A DNA stretch of 64,000 nucleotides from an uncultured Roseburia sp. (lineage in GTDB: Bacteria; Bacillota; Clostridia; Lachnospirales; Lachnospiraceae). Shown piece by piece: positions 37,201-46,068 of the stretch. The notes below the pieces were generated by a model. It searched no databases, was not told the DNA's origin, and was given only the letters and a program-made list of their open reading frames with translations. A program made the position numbers and the translations under genes. How positions within the stretch are numbered: position 1 is the stretch's first letter; the number at the start of each line of letters is the position of its first letter. The stretch spans positions 1 through 64,000 of the forward strand of contig CAJTYI010000001.1 of the NCBI GenBank assembly GCA_910584215.1. Reading direction: 5' to 3'.

Positions 37201-37410
37201 GAGCTGCACATCTTTATCAACGGAGAACCGGTGACGCTTCAGGGCAGGCAGGAATATATTTTTGTAAATGTGTTTGATGTTTATGAATTTGATCTTTCGG
37301 AGGCGAGAGGGAGAGAGATTGTCACCCTGCACAACGGGTTCCAGGCAAAATATACGGACGAATTAAACGAAGGCGACAAGATTGAACTTCGCTGGAAAGA
37401 GAGAGAATAA
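34228..37410 (+). CDS. Large FtsA-like actin-family protein with a long charged C-terminal tail
   Basis: This 1060-residue protein begins with an FtsA/PilM-type actin-like ATPase domain (about 1-390: FGLDIGTRNVVGTVGY phosphate-1 loop, LVDIGAGTSDICI phosphate-2 loop, IVGGGGKIHGY adenosine motif). FtsA itself is about 420 residues. Beyond it are small beta-rich domains (about 390-590), then a Gln/Glu/Arg/Pro-rich low-complexity tail (about 620-985) including three 13-residue tandem repeats, and a final compact domain (about 990-1060: LHIFINGEPVTLQ, LRWKERE). It may tether cell-division or envelope machinery in this lineage. No FtsA amphipathic C-terminal membrane helix was seen. Function beyond the actin fold is unknown. 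Confidence 0.8.
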   Translation: MSEQKIMDEPLVFGLDIGTRNVVGTVGYRIDDNFIVVAQYMREHETRAMLDGQIHDIGRVGKTIRKVKEQLESQLGLELTEVCIAAAGRVLKTVTTNIECAFEEETLVTGEDIHTLDLMGIEKAQGLLKEYNDTRYKFYCVGYSVMHYYLNGEPFSSLESHKADVISEDIIVTFLPEDVVDGLYAAVGLAGLSVANMTLEPIAAINVAIPENFRLLNIALVDIGAGTSDICITRDGSIIAYGMIPLAGDEITELIVQNYLVDFRTAESIKAASGKGEDIVYKDIMLIEHTIPAEDVWELTEPVVERMTTEVAAKIMELNGDKTVSATFIVGGGGKIHGYAQKLAQKLNLPEERVALRGEEVLQEVIFEQEEIEKDPLLVTPIGICLNYFDQKNSFIMVRFNGERVKLYDNNKLTVVDVALAAGFPNEDLFPKRGRELQFTVDGAKRVVRGKPGESAVIFMNDRPANINTPLEPNSDIIIEASTQGEDALCTLEQLEEYSGAAVAFIVNGKIVRCPRFLEVNGSLELPSYQIQENDNIETRGFYTVGQLVEFMDVELDMEHEILVNNRPATLETLIYENFSIEWVVLSYGAAYVEAPKWQEETAPEAAQPTVTQEDLAKVQAQAVEAAETLNGMLAEIVTDPDLPETYKTYGIAGASVAGALQTQKLAGREPAAKPLERARQDRPAREKERTKQEQPVRDEERTRQGESARRERAAQETTERKERVQERRTGRTEPKPAAPGSAVSILEDMERLHDELRARMIQKAKDKEQQEAKSEKEPEEKKTGKPSAEPVQEQEQEQEPGNVEELIAMLSAGNPDTSNQGAVKPMTTASVRPQPKKDSMERPSEPALAGEGPVTESAKQQTKAAPMWREPETELHRQQTKAEPETEPHRQPTKAEPETEPHRQPTKAAPMWTEPMQQQPETEAVKRPSAPAAAEEQSQPVTEPAGRMRPQREEALGAIKEPVAAAKTTDGQSAGAGESAAAEQQAAETRELHIFINGEPVTLQGRQEYIFVNVFDVYEFDLSEARGREIVTLHNGFQAKYTDELNEGDKIELRWKERE
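36841..36957 (+). repeat. Three in-frame 39-base tandem repeats in the FtsA-like gene
   Basis: Units start at 36841, 36880 and 36919; the second and third are almost identical and each encodes PETE(L/P)HRQ(Q/P)TKA(E/A). The sequence TKAAPMW flanks the array on both sides. Such a repeat should expand and contract between strains. Confidence 0.85.
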
Positions 37411-37475
37411 AAGGGTGAAAATCAAATTTTCATTCCCGGATAAAATGCCGTTTACGCGGCGGAATGAGAGGAAAT

Positions 37476-38273
37476 ATGGAACTATGTAGTATTGCAAGCG
37501 GCAGCAGCGGGAACTGTATCTATGCGGGAACCGACCGCTGTCACTTGCTGGTGGATGCCGGCATCAGCGGCAGGCGTGTGGAGCAGGGATTGCATGAGAT
37601 CGGGCTCAAAGCCGAGGAGATACAGGGAATACTCGTCACGCATGAGCATATTGACCATATTGCCGGGCTGGGGGTTTTGGCCAGGCGGTACGGCATCCCC
37701 ATATATACAACGCCCGGGACGATGCAGGGCATTTTGCGCACAAAGTCTGTCGGAAAAGTGGAGGAAAGTCTGTTTCACCTGGTTACGCCCGATGTTTCTT
37801 TTCAGATTGGTGATATGACGATCGAGCCGATTTCCATATCGCACGACGCGGCGGAGCCGGTTGCCTATAAGATGAGCCGGGAAGATCAAAGTATGGCGGT
37901 GATCACAGATCTTGGCACATACGACGATGAAATTATCTCCAGACTCGATCATCTCGACGCGATACTTCTCGAGGCAAACCATGATGTACATATGTTACAG
38001 GCCGGCAGTTATCCGTATCCGTTGAAACGGCGCATACTCGGGGAGCGGGGCCATCTGTCGAACGAGCGCAGCGGGCAGCTTTTGGGTAAACTTTTGCACG
38101 ATCATTTCAAGTTTATTTTGCTGGGGCATCTGAGCAAGGAGAACAATTATCCCGAGCTGGCCTATGAGACCGTGCGGTTAGAGATAACGATGGGGGAAAA
38201 TCCATACCGGGGAGCGGACTTTCCGATACAGATTGCAAGGCGGGATGCGCCGTCGGAGCTGATTCGCATATGA
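37476..38273 (+). CDS. yycJ: YycJ/WalJ-type metallo-beta-lactamase-fold hydrolase
   Basis: This 265-residue enzyme has the HxHxDH zinc motif in VTHEHIDHIAGL (about 54-65), an early SGSSGNC segment, DAGISGRR, and further ligands in ITDLGTYDD, NHDVHML and LGHLSKENN. It resembles YycJ/WalJ, which acts as a 5-prime exonuclease linked to replication-coupled repair in Bacillus. ATG 37476 with GAGAGGA is preferred to the upstream GTG-like frame. Its stop is directly followed by copy 3 of the dispersed repeat. Confidence 0.9.
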   Translation: MELCSIASGSSGNCIYAGTDRCHLLVDAGISGRRVEQGLHEIGLKAEEIQGILVTHEHIDHIAGLGVLARRYGIPIYTTPGTMQGILRTKSVGKVEESLFHLVTPDVSFQIGDMTIEPISISHDAAEPVAYKMSREDQSMAVITDLGTYDDEIISRLDHLDAILLEANHDVHMLQAGSYPYPLKRRILGERGHLSNERSGQLLGKLLHDHFKFILLGHLSKENNYPELAYETVRLEITMGENPYRGADFPIQIARRDAPSELIRI

Positions 38274-38371
38274 GCGTATGGCCCATACCAATGGGCACTG
38301 ACGTGAAACGGGTTCATGTGCCAGGAAGAACTGAGTTTTACGCGGAGAAACGCCGAAAAACGGGGTTTCTC
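38274..38371 (+). repeat. Dispersed cloverleaf-like repeat, copy 3
   Basis: It starts right after the yycJ stop: GCGTA (38274-38278) pairs with TACGC (38339-38343), a GCCCAT/ATGGGC hairpin follows, and the GGGCAC-GTGAAAC hairpin closes with GTTCATGTGCC. A terminal hairpin with GAGAAACG and GGTTTCTC arms (about 38345-38371) matches the one after copy 2. Confidence 0.7.
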
Positions 38372-38434
38372 AACTGGATTTGAGTCATAGCGCGGCTGTG
38401 ACAGGTGAGTTAGGTTGATGGAGGTTAGTGATAT

Positions 38435-38719
38435 ATGAAAAACGCAGCAGACAGAGCGATTATAACAGTAGTGGGGAAGGATACGGTCGGCATCATAGCC
38501 AGGGTGTGCACCTATCTGTCCGAGAATCAAGTCAACGTGCTCGATATCTCACAGACGATTGTTTCCGGTTTTTTTAATATGATGATGATTGTGGATATGA
38601 ACGGAGCAAAAGTGGCGTTCGCCGACTGCCAGAAGGGATTGGACGCGATCGGAGAAGAGATTGGCGTTTCCATCAAATGTCAGCGCGAAGAGATCTTTGA
38701 GATGATGCATCGGATTTAA
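38435..38719 (+). CDS. ACT-domain protein (UPF0237 type)
   Basis: This 94-residue protein is a single ACT domain, the small-molecule-binding fold of regulatory subunits. It begins [15 protein letters not shown], the typical ACT start, and contains DISQTIV. It lies 41 bases before the UPF0210 gene; the two families are co-conserved in Firmicutes, suggesting that the ACT protein regulates or binds its partner. ATG 38435 follows GGAGG. The ligand is unknown. Confidence 0.9.
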   Translation: MKNAADRAIITVVGKDTVGIIARVCTYLSENQVNVLDISQTIVSGFFNMMMIVDMNGAKVAFADCQKGLDAIGEEIGVSIKCQREEIFEMMHRI

Positions 38720-38760
38720 TAAACCAAAGATACCGAGCAAATGTAAACTGGGAGGCATCC

Positions 38761-40125
38761 ATGATTAATATCTGGGAAGTAAACGAGACAAACAATATGG
38801 TGGAGCACGACAATCTTGATGTGCGCACCATAACAATAGGTATCAGCCTGTTGGAGTGTATCGACAGCAATCTTGAGAAGTTAAACGAAAATATTTACAG
38901 CCGCATCACGGCCGTGGCCAAGGATTTGGCGTCCGTGGGGGAAAAGATTGAACGCGAGTATGGGATTCCGATCGTCAACAAGCGCATCGCAGTCACACCG
39001 ATCGCGCTGGTGGGCGGTGCGGCCTGTCATTCCCCCGAAGATTTTGTCACCATAGCACAGACCATGGACCGGGCAGCCAAAAAAGTCGGGGCAAATCTGA
39101 TCGGCGGGTACTCGGCATTGGTTTCTAAGGGGATGACAAAAGCCGATGAAATGTTGATTCAGTCGATTCCAACGGCGCTCTGTGCGACAGAGCGCGTCTG
39201 CAGTTCCGTCAACCTCGCGTCCACCAAGACCGGAATCAATATGGATGCGGTGAAGCTGATGGGGGAGATTCTCTTACAGCTGGCAACGCAGTCTAAAGAC
39301 CGCGATTCGGTGGATTGTATGAAGCTGGTGGTTTTTTGCAATGCGCCGGATGACAATCCGTTTATGGCCGGGGCATTTCACGGGATCACGGAGGCGGACG
39401 CGATCATCAATGTGGGGGTCAGCGGCCCCGGTGTGGTAAAAGCGGCGTTAGAAAAGGTGCGCGGCGAAAACCTTGAGGTGCTCTGTGAGACCATCAAAAA
39501 GACGGCGTTTAAGGTGACGCGTGTGGGGCAGACTGTGGCGCGGGAGGCTTCGAGGCTGTTGGGGATTCCGTTTGGCATTGTCGATTTATCGCTGGCGCCG
39601 ACGCCTGCGGTGGGCGACAGTGTGGCGGATATTCTGTGTGAAATCGGTTTGGAGTATGCGGGGGCTCCGGGGACTACGGCAGCGCTTGCGATGTTAAACG
39701 ACCAGGTGAAAAAAGGCGGGGTCATGGCCTCCTCTTATGTCGGGGGCCTAAGCGGCGCATTTATTCCAGTCAGCGAGGATCAGGGAATGATCGATGCGGT
39801 GCAGGCAGGCGCCATCACCTTGGAAAAATTGGAGGCGATGACCTGTGTGTGCTCGGTAGGGCTTGATATGATTGCCATTCCCGGGGATACGAAAGCGACG
39901 ACGATCTCCGGCATTATCGCCGACGAGATGGCGCTTGGCATGGTAAATCAAAAAACGACAGCGGCCAGGCTGATTCCTGTGATCGGCAAGGGCGTGGGCG
40001 ATACCGTGGAGTTTGGCGGGTTGTTTGGCTATGCGCCGATCATGCCGGTCAACCGGTTTTCCTGCGACGACTTTATCAATCGCGGGGGCAGAATACCGGC
40101 GCCGATTCACAGCTTTAAAAATTGA
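38761..40125 (+). CDS. UPF0210 / PFL-family (DUF711) protein
   Basis: This 454-residue protein matches the UPF0210 (DUF711) family of uncertain function, called PFL family because of a resemblance to glycyl-radical enzymes. Visible landmarks are [20 protein letters not shown] at the N-terminus, GFSxxSG-like [23 protein letters not shown] and the final [14 protein letters not shown]. No glycyl-radical loop is seen, so a radical mechanism should not be assumed. It is paired with the preceding ACT protein and should be co-transcribed. Confidence 0.9.
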   Translation: MINIWEVNETNNMVEHDNLDVRTITIGISLLECIDSNLEKLNENIYSRITAVAKDLASVGEKIEREYGIPIVNKRIAVTPIALVGGAACHSPEDFVTIAQTMDRAAKKVGANLIGGYSALVSKGMTKADEMLIQSIPTALCATERVCSSVNLASTKTGINMDAVKLMGEILLQLATQSKDRDSVDCMKLVVFCNAPDDNPFMAGAFHGITEADAIINVGVSGPGVVKAALEKVRGENLEVLCETIKKTAFKVTRVGQTVAREASRLLGIPFGIVDLSLAPTPAVGDSVADILCEIGLEYAGAPGTTAALAMLNDQVKKGGVMASSYVGGLSGAFIPVSEDQGMIDAVQAGAITLEKLEAMTCVCSVGLDMIAIPGDTKATTISGIIADEMALGMVNQKTTAARLIPVIGKGVGDTVEFGGLFGYAPIMPVNRFSCDDFINRGGRIPAPIHSFKN

Positions 40126-40192
40126 GATTGATGGCGGCATCGCACGGCAGTGCGATAAAAATTGCAGATTATGAGAAAGGCAGGAGATTGAT

Positions 40193-40915
40193 ATGAAACA
40201 GGTATCTTTAGAAAAAGAGCTTTCCGGCAATGCATATCCGGGAAGAGGAATTGTCATCGGCAAATCGACGGACGGGGCATTTGCTGTGGTGGCTTATTTC
40301 ATTATGGGCAGAAGCGAAAACAGCAGAAACCGTATTTTTGTGGAGGATGGCGAGGGCATCCGCACGCAGGCATTTGACCCGGCAAAACTTACCGACCCAA
40401 GCCTGGTGATCTATGCGCCGGTGCGTGTCATGGGGAACAAGACGATTGTGACAAACGGCGACCAGACGGACACGATCTATGAGCTGATGGACAGGCAGCA
40501 GACATTCGAGCAGTCGCTGCGCACCAGAGAGTTTGAGCCGGATGCGCCCAATTACACGCCGCGCATTTCAGGTATCATGCATATCGGCGATGGCCAATAC
40601 AACTATGCGATGTCCATCTTAAAGAGCAACAATGGGAATCCCGACGCCTGCAACCGCTTTACGTTCGCCTACGAAAGTCCCGTGGCAGGCGAGGGGCATT
40701 TTATCCACACCTATATGGGGGACGGCAATCCGCTGCCAAGCTTTGAGGGCGAGCCGACGCTGGTTGGCATCGAGGGCGATATCGACAGCTTCACGAAAGT
40801 GATATGGGATAATTTAAATGAGGACAATAAAGTTTCTCTGTTTGTGCGTTATATCAATATCGAAACAGGGGCATACGAGACGAGGATTGTCAATAAAAAT
40901 GTGACGCAAAAATAG
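40193..40915 (+). CDS. purO: IMP cyclohydrolase, PurO type
   Basis: This 240-residue protein matches the archaeal-type IMP cyclohydrolase PurO, which closes the last ring of inosine monophosphate from FAICAR. Seen features are YPGRGIVIG near residue 16, YFIMGRSENSRNR (about 36-48), TNGDQTDT (about 83-90) and ARIS-like YTPRISGIM. Most bacteria instead use the N-terminal half of PurH. The next gene is a free-standing AICAR formyltransferase, so the two genes together do the job of bifunctional PurH. ATG 40193 follows AGGAG. Confidence 0.87.
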   Translation: MKQVSLEKELSGNAYPGRGIVIGKSTDGAFAVVAYFIMGRSENSRNRIFVEDGEGIRTQAFDPAKLTDPSLVIYAPVRVMGNKTIVTNGDQTDTIYELMDRQQTFEQSLRTREFEPDAPNYTPRISGIMHIGDGQYNYAMSILKSNNGNPDACNRFTFAYESPVAGEGHFIHTYMGDGNPLPSFEGEPTLVGIEGDIDSFTKVIWDNLNEDNKVSLFVRYINIETGAYETRIVNKNVTQK

Positions 40916-40975
40916 CGGTTTAAAAGCAGCGCAGGATAAGCTATTCACGAATAGAGAAAGGCATGGTAATCATAT

Positions 40976-42154
40976 ATGAAAGAACTAGAATTAAAATACG
41001 GCTGTAATCCGAACCAGAAACCTTCGCGCATCTACATGGAAGAGGGAGAACTCCCGATCAGAGTGTTGTGCGGAAAGCCGGGTTATATCAATTTTTTGGA
41101 TGCGTTTAACGGCTGGCAGCTGGTAAAAGAGTTAAAGCGCGCCACCGGGCTTCCGGCAGCGACTTCTTTTAAACATGTATCCCCGGCCGGGGCGGCTGTC
41201 GGACTGCCGCTTACGCAGGTGGAGCGAAAGATTTACTGGGTTGACGATATGGATGTAGCTTTTACACCGCTTGCTAATGCGTATATCCGGGCGAGAGGTG
41301 CGGACAGAATGTCTTCTTTCGGCGATTTTATTTCGCTTTCGGATGTCTGCGACAGGGAGACGGCGTTAGTCATCAAGCGCGAAGTGTCAGACGGTGTGAT
41401 CGCGCCGGGATATACCGACGAGGCGCTTGCCATTTTAAAGGCGAAGAAGGGCGGCAATTATAATGTGATTGAGATCGATCCCGATTATGTGCCGGCTCCG
41501 ATTGAGCATAAAGAAGTGTTTGGCATCACGTTTGAGCAGGGCAGAAACGAGCTGGTGATCGACGAGGCGTTTTTTGACAATCTGGTGACCGAGAATAAGG
41601 AGCTGCCGCAGGCGGCGAAGATCGATCTTGCGATCGCGATGATTACATTAAAATACACGCAGTCCAATTCCGTATGTTATGTCAAGGGCGGACAGGCGAT
41701 CGGCATTGGTGCCGGGCAGCAGTCCCGCATCCACTGTACCAGGTTAGCCGGCAATAAGGCCGACAACTGGTGGCTTCGTCAGGCGCCCAAGGTATTGGAA
41801 TTGCCGTTTAAAGACAGCATCAAGCGCGCGGACCGCGATAACGCAATTGATCTCTACATCGGCGAAGATTATATGGATGTGCTCTCCGACGGCGCATGGG
41901 AAAACATTTTTACCGAGAAGCCGGCTGTGTTCACCGCAGAAGAAAAGCGCGCATGGTTGGATAAAAATACGGATGTGGCGCTCGGTTCGGACGCGTTCTT
42001 TCCGTTTGGCGATAACATTGAGCGCGCACACAAAAGCGGCGTGAAATATGTGGCGCAGCCGGGCGGTTCGATTCGCGATGATCATGTGATCGACACCTGC
42101 AACAAATACGGCATGGCGATGGCATTTACCGGTATCCGTCTGTTCCATCACTAA
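40976..42154 (+). CDS. Stand-alone AICAR formyltransferase (PurH C-terminal type)
   Basis: This 392-residue protein corresponds to the AICAR transformylase part of PurH, transferring a formyl group from 10-formyl-THF to AICAR. Recognisable segments are LKYGCNPNQKPS, TSFKHVSPAGAAVG (with the catalytic Lys-His pair), GDFISLSD, the NSVCYVKGGQAIGIGAGQQSR block and the final PGGSIRDDHVIDTC and MAFTGIRLFHH. The cyclohydrolase N-terminal domain of PurH is absent and its task is taken by the preceding purO. It converges with tmcAL, leaving 51 bases. Confidence 0.93.
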   Translation: MKELELKYGCNPNQKPSRIYMEEGELPIRVLCGKPGYINFLDAFNGWQLVKELKRATGLPAATSFKHVSPAGAAVGLPLTQVERKIYWVDDMDVAFTPLANAYIRARGADRMSSFGDFISLSDVCDRETALVIKREVSDGVIAPGYTDEALAILKAKKGGNYNVIEIDPDYVPAPIEHKEVFGITFEQGRNELVIDEAFFDNLVTENKELPQAAKIDLAIAMITLKYTQSNSVCYVKGGQAIGIGAGQQSRIHCTRLAGNKADNWWLRQAPKVLELPFKDSIKRADRDNAIDLYIGEDYMDVLSDGAWENIFTEKPAVFTAEEKRAWLDKNTDVALGSDAFFPFGDNIERAHKSGVKYVAQPGGSIRDDHVIDTCNKYGMAMAFTGIRLFHH

Positions 42155-42205
42155 GCGCTGGGGCCGGTCTTACTGCTGTTGTCGTGAGACGATTTAAATC
42201 CAGTC

Positions 42206-43576
42206 TCAAACAATGACGATTTCTCTTGTGTATTCATTGCGGCAGCGGCAGACAGACCCGTCACCCTGGTTATGAAGCGCGCATTTTGTCTGTTCATAGA
42301 GATTTGCGGCAAAAATATCCTTTTCCAGCAGCCGCATGGCAGAAGGGGACAGGAGCCGGGGCGCATCGGCAAGTTTGGAGATAAGCGGCAGGGAGGAGGA
42401 TTTTTTTATGGTGTGCAAAAGCGGGGCAGTCGATGTGCCGCTCTTTTGCATCCCGTCAGACTGTACTCTGCGAAGTCCCAGGATACGCGCGTAGGGCGTA
42501 TAGCCAAGGGCTTTGTACTCTGCGTAGTCTGTGGCAGTGTGACCGAGCAGTATATGCAGCAGAATACGGCTGATGCGGCTGTATGTGGTGTCGCGGCTTT
42601 TGCACAGCGAGCAAAAATCCGTAAATGACCGGTAGGAGAACAGGTTTTTTTGTATGCGGTTGGCAATTTCCGGCGTGCAGTCGGCATAACGGGAGAGATC
42701 GTCACCGGCAAGCAGGCAGTAGCCCAGCGGGCGGCCAAAATCGTCCGCCGCAAGCAGCGGGTTTTCGCTTGTGTAGGCCATAAGGAGTGAGAGAACATCC
42801 GCCGGCAGGGCGTCGCTAAGTTTCTTATCCCGGGTCAAGTCTGATGGACCGCCGTTTTGCGCGGCATATGCCTCAGGTGACGGAAAACGGGAAGAGGACG
42901 CCAAAAGCAGCCTGCGGATGGCGCTGGCGGAAGCATAGGGCTGGTTGATGTCACTGTCGTGATAGGCGGCTCCCTGCCGTTTTATCACATATGGTGTGAG
43001 CGGGGAGGAGAGCTGTTTTATGGCTTTGAGATATTCGATTGCGAGAATGTTGTTCGGGGATGTCAGAATCTGTTCGTATTCGCTGCGATCTATGCCCGGA
43101 AAATGGGCGGCATGTTGCTTGAAATAGTAATCCGACAGAGCCGCGGCTCTTGCTTTGGGGAAGGGCAGCCCGCTTTTTAGCCCGGCGAGAAGAGCGGTGC
43201 GAAACCCTTCCGGTTGTGCGGTCAAAAGATCGGCGGTCTCAGTGAGCAGCGCGAGGCAGTCGGTTTCCGCGCCGAAACAGAGTATGTCGACGCAGCCAAG
43301 ACCCGTAAGGAGTGCGACGCCGGCCGCGGCAAAGTATTCGGCGCTAGCGCATGAAAAGAGCACGGGCAGTTCGATTACGAGATCGGCGCCGCCTAAGAGC
43401 GCCATGCGGGCGCGGGCGTATTTATCGATTATGGCAGGTTCGCCGCGCTGGACGAAGTCGCCGCTTATGACGGCGATCACGAAGTCAGCGCCGGTTTCCT
43501 GCCGCAGTGCCTTGATCTGGTAGGCGTGGCCGTTGTGAAATGGATTGTATTCCGCGATAATTCCTGTAATTTTCAT
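42206..43576 (-). CDS. tmcAL: tRNA(Met) cytidine acetate ligase
   Basis: This 456-residue nucleotidyltransferase matches TmcAL (formerly YlbM), which uses acetate and ATP to acetylate the wobble cytidine of elongator tRNAMet. The HxGH-type motif is IAEYNPFHNGHAYQI (about 6-20), with SGDFVQRGEPA, the later EYLKAIKQL, and ASASAIRRLL, where the conserved Ser-x-Ile-Arg signature lies. It is slightly longer than the 400-residue norm. It is on the opposite strand to its neighbours. Confidence 0.93.
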   Translation of the reverse strand: MKITGIIAEYNPFHNGHAYQIKALRQETGADFVIAVISGDFVQRGEPAIIDKYARARMALLGGADLVIELPVLFSCASAEYFAAAGVALLTGLGCVDILCFGAETDCLALLTETADLLTAQPEGFRTALLAGLKSGLPFPKARAAALSDYYFKQHAAHFPGIDRSEYEQILTSPNNILAIEYLKAIKQLSSPLTPYVIKRQGAAYHDSDINQPYASASAIRRLLLASSSRFPSPEAYAAQNGGPSDLTRDKKLSDALPADVLSLLMAYTSENPLLAADDFGRPLGYCLLAGDDLSRYADCTPEIANRIQKNLFSYRSFTDFCSLCKSRDTTYSRISRILLHILLGHTATDYAEYKALGYTPYARILGLRRVQSDGMQKSGTSTAPLLHTIKKSSSLPLISKLADAPRLLSPSAMRLLEKDIFAANLYEQTKCALHNQGDGSVCRCRNEYTREIVIV

Positions 43577-43654
43577 GCGTCACCTCTGTTCAAAAATTTG
43601 CCGGGATGAAATACATCTGGATGCATATCGTAATAGACAGGGAAGCGCTAAGGC

Positions 43655-43683
43655 TTTACACTTCTTGCCATTTTTGTTATAAT
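43655..43683 (+). promoter_or_regulatory. Promoter upstream of the small ORF and ackA
   Basis: TTTACA (43655-43660), 17 bases, TATAAT (43678-43683), a near-consensus sigma-A promoter. Confidence 0.75.
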
Positions 43684-43773
43684 AAAACTATATGAGAAAA
43701 GGCAAATTGGTTTGTCGTTCCTTATCATAATGCAAAGCACATAAAAAAGCAAACAGAAAGCGGGGGATTGTGT

Positions 43774-43956
43774 ATGCCAACAAACGAAAAAGAGTATAAT
43801 GGTTATTTGTTTGATCAACTTACGCTGCTGGAACGGATAGAAAGACGGGTAGTAAAAGGTGACCTTGAGGCAGTCAAAGAGGAAATTGATATTCTTAAAA
43901 GAGAAATTAACCGCAAACTGTATCAGCAGCCTCCTTCGATGAATGGTCAGTATTAA
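43774..43956 (+). CDS. Small hypothetical protein upstream of ackA
   Basis: This 60-residue protein starts at ATG 43774, seven bases after GGGGG, and reads as a short helical protein: YLFDQLTLLERIERRVV, then KEEIDILKREINRK. The heptad-like Leu/Ile spacing suggests a small coiled coil. It precedes ackA by about 100 bases on the same transcript. No family name is recognised and no function is proposed. Confidence 0.65.
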   Translation: MPTNEKEYNGYLFDQLTLLERIERRVVKGDLEAVKEEIDILKREINRKLYQQPPSMNGQY

Positions 43957-44058
43957 TGCAGGTAGATGGATGGCAATGGAATCCAGTCAATAAAATAGTT
44001 TGAAAATTAGATTATGATAACAAGTGCGCAGCAAAAACGCTGCGGAAATGGAGGAAAA

Positions 44059-45249
44059 ATGAACGTATTAGTAATTAACTGCGGAAGCTCGTCATTGAAA
44101 TATCAGTTGATCGATTCCGAGAGTGAGGCGGTGTTGGCAAAAGGACTTTGCGAGAGAATCGGCATCGACGGAAGGCTGGTATACCAGAAGACCGGTTTGG
44201 ACAAGGAGATCACGGAGGCTCCGATGCCGACGCACAAGCAGGCGATCGAGCTGGTGATCAATGCGCTGGTAAATGATAAGACAGGCGCGATCAAAGATCT
44301 GTCCGAGATCGATGCGGTGGGACACCGCCTGGTGCACGGCGGCGAGAAGTTTGCATGTTCCGTGGTGATCTCTGACGAAGTATTGCAGGCAGTGGAGGAG
44401 TGTAACGACCTGGCGCCGTTACATAACCCGGCCAACTTAATCGGTGTGGCGGCGTGCCAGGAGGTAATGCCTAATGTGCCTATGGTGGGCGTATTCGATA
44501 CCGCATTTCACCAGACGATGCCCAAAAAAGCTTACCTCTATGGGCTTCCCTATGAGTACTATGAGAAATATAAAGTCAGAAGATATGGCTTCCACGGCAC
44601 GAGCCACAGTTTTGTGTCGAAGCGGCTGGCTGAGTATCTTGGCCTCGATTACCAGAATTCCAAACTGATCGTTGCCCATCTTGGAAACGGTGCGTCCATC
44701 AGCGCTGTGCAAAACGGCAAATGTATCGATACTTCCATGGGTTTAACACCGTTAGAGGGGCTTGTCATGGGAACGCGCTCCGGTGATATCGACCCGGCGA
44801 TCATGGAATTTATCGCAAAAAAAGAAAACCTTGATATTGAGGGCGTCATGAACGTGTTGAACAAGAAGTCAGGCGTGCAGGGCTTATCCAGACTCTCCAG
44901 CGATTTCCGTGATCTCGAGGATGGACATGCGAACGGCAATGAGATGGCGACCAACGCGATCGAGGTATTCTGCTATCGTGTGGCAAAATATATCGGCGCT
45001 TACGTTGCGGCCATGAACGGTGTGGATGCGATCGCCTTTACCGCGGGCATCGGCGAGAACGGTCCGCTTGTACGCCAGAAAGTCATGGAGTATCTTGGTT
45101 ATCTTGGGATCGCGGTGAATGAGGAGACGAACGGCGTCCACGGTGATGAGGCGGTCATTTCTACGGCGGACTCCAAGGTGAAAGTGTGTGTCATTCCCAC
45201 CAATGAGGAGCTTGCAATTGCCCGTGAGACGGTTGCGCTGGTGAAATAA
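44059..45249 (+). CDS. ackA: Acetate kinase
   Basis: This 396-residue enzyme converts acetyl phosphate and ADP to acetate and ATP, yielding energy from acetyl-CoA. Landmarks are [14 protein letters not shown] at the start, [57 protein letters not shown] and [10 protein letters not shown], all standard for AckA. ATG 44059 follows GGAGG; the open frame before it is not conserved. Phosphotransacetylase, its usual neighbour, is not in the window. Confidence 0.97.
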   Translation: MNVLVINCGSSSLKYQLIDSESEAVLAKGLCERIGIDGRLVYQKTGLDKEITEAPMPTHKQAIELVINALVNDKTGAIKDLSEIDAVGHRLVHGGEKFACSVVISDEVLQAVEECNDLAPLHNPANLIGVAACQEVMPNVPMVGVFDTAFHQTMPKKAYLYGLPYEYYEKYKVRRYGFHGTSHSFVSKRLAEYLGLDYQNSKLIVAHLGNGASISAVQNGKCIDTSMGLTPLEGLVMGTRSGDIDPAIMEFIAKKENLDIEGVMNVLNKKSGVQGLSRLSSDFRDLEDGHANGNEMATNAIEVFCYRVAKYIGAYVAAMNGVDAIAFTAGIGENGPLVRQKVMEYLGYLGIAVNEETNGVHGDEAVISTADSKVKVCVIPTNEELAIARETVALVK

Positions 45250-45286
45250 CTATGAAGCCGAAAGCTGAATAGTTACGATAAAATTG

Positions 45287-45315
45287 TTGACAAAACGTGT
45301 ATAGATGTGTATAAT
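45287..45315 (+). promoter_or_regulatory. Promoter of the yceD-rpmF operon
   Basis: TTGACA (45287-45292), 17 bases, TATAAT (45310-45315): a perfect consensus sigma-A promoter 36 bases before yceD. Confidence 0.85.
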
Positions 45316-45350
45316 CATTTAGGTATGAAAAAGTGTGACAGGGGTGAACT

Positions 45351-45875
45351 ATGACGATTGATATTTCGGACGTTTTGTCCTGTGAGAACAAAGAGAGTAC
45401 GAAACAGGTTTCGATCGGATACACGTCGTTTTCATCAAAGTTAGGTGAATTTCCTATCACAGAAGCGGCACCAGTGACGCTGCAAATCGCAAACCGGGAG
45501 AACAAGCGGCTGCTTATCCGCGGAGATGTTGATTTGACAGTGTTGATACCGTGCAGCCGCTGTCTGGAGGATGTCCGGACAAACATCCGATTCTCGATCG
45601 ACAAAGAGCTCCGCATTGTGGAGGATGGCGTCAGGGAAGAGGATATGGAAGAGACAGACTACCTGATTGGATTCCATCTGGATATAGATAAGCTTATCTA
45701 TGAAGAGATTTTGGTGAACTGGCCGATGAAAGTTTTGTGCAAGGATGACTGCAAGGGGATATGCAAAGTCTGCGGGCAGAATTTGAACAGAGCAGACTGT
45801 GATTGCCAGAAGACAGAATTAGATCCAAGAATGGCGGCAATCCAAGATGTCTTTAATAAATTTAAGGAGGTGTAA
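45351..45875 (+). CDS. yceD: YceD/DUF177-family protein
   Basis: This 174-residue protein belongs to the YceD (DUF177) family, nearly always encoded just before rpmF and thought to act in 23S rRNA or ribosome maturation. Landmarks are PCSRCLEDV (about 67-75), EEILVNWPMKVLC, and CKDDCKGICKVCGQNLN near residues 130-146, which supplies a probable zinc site, ending DPRMAAIQDVFNKF. It lies four bases upstream of the rpmF start. Confidence 0.93.
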   Translation: MTIDISDVLSCENKESTKQVSIGYTSFSSKLGEFPITEAAPVTLQIANRENKRLLIRGDVDLTVLIPCSRCLEDVRTNIRFSIDKELRIVEDGVREEDMEETDYLIGFHLDIDKLIYEEILVNWPMKVLCKDDCKGICKVCGQNLNRADCDCQKTELDPRMAAIQDVFNKFKEV

Positions 45876-45879
45876 GCAG

Positions 45880-46059
45880 ATGTCAATTTGTCCAAAGAAT
45901 AAATCTTCCAAGGGAAGACGCGATAAAAGAAGAGCAAACTGGAAAATGACTGCTCCGGCGCTCGTAAAGTGCAGCAAATGCGGAGAGTTAATGATGCCTC
46001 ATAGAGTGTGCAAGAACTGTGGCTCTTATAACAAGAGAGAGATCATCGCGCAGGACTAA
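45880..46059 (+). CDS. rpmF: Ribosomal protein bL32
   Basis: This 59-residue protein matches bL32 of the large subunit: SICPKNKSSKGRRDKRRAN at the basic N-terminus and a zinc ribbon CSKCGE/CKNCGSYNKRE. ATG 45880 follows a perfect AAGGAGG, while the open frame begins earlier. Zinc-type cysteines are all present, so it is the Zn-dependent form. The terminator at 46069-46117 closes the operon. Confidence 0.97.
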   Translation: MSICPKNKSSKGRRDKRRANWKMTAPALVKCSKCGELMMPHRVCKNCGSYNKREIIAQD

Positions 46060-46068
46060 TCAAAAATG

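Noticed and set aside
38761..40125. Glycyl-radical enzyme suggested by the name PFL family
   Set aside because: No glycyl-radical loop (RxxGY-type) is present, so only the UPF0210 family name is used.
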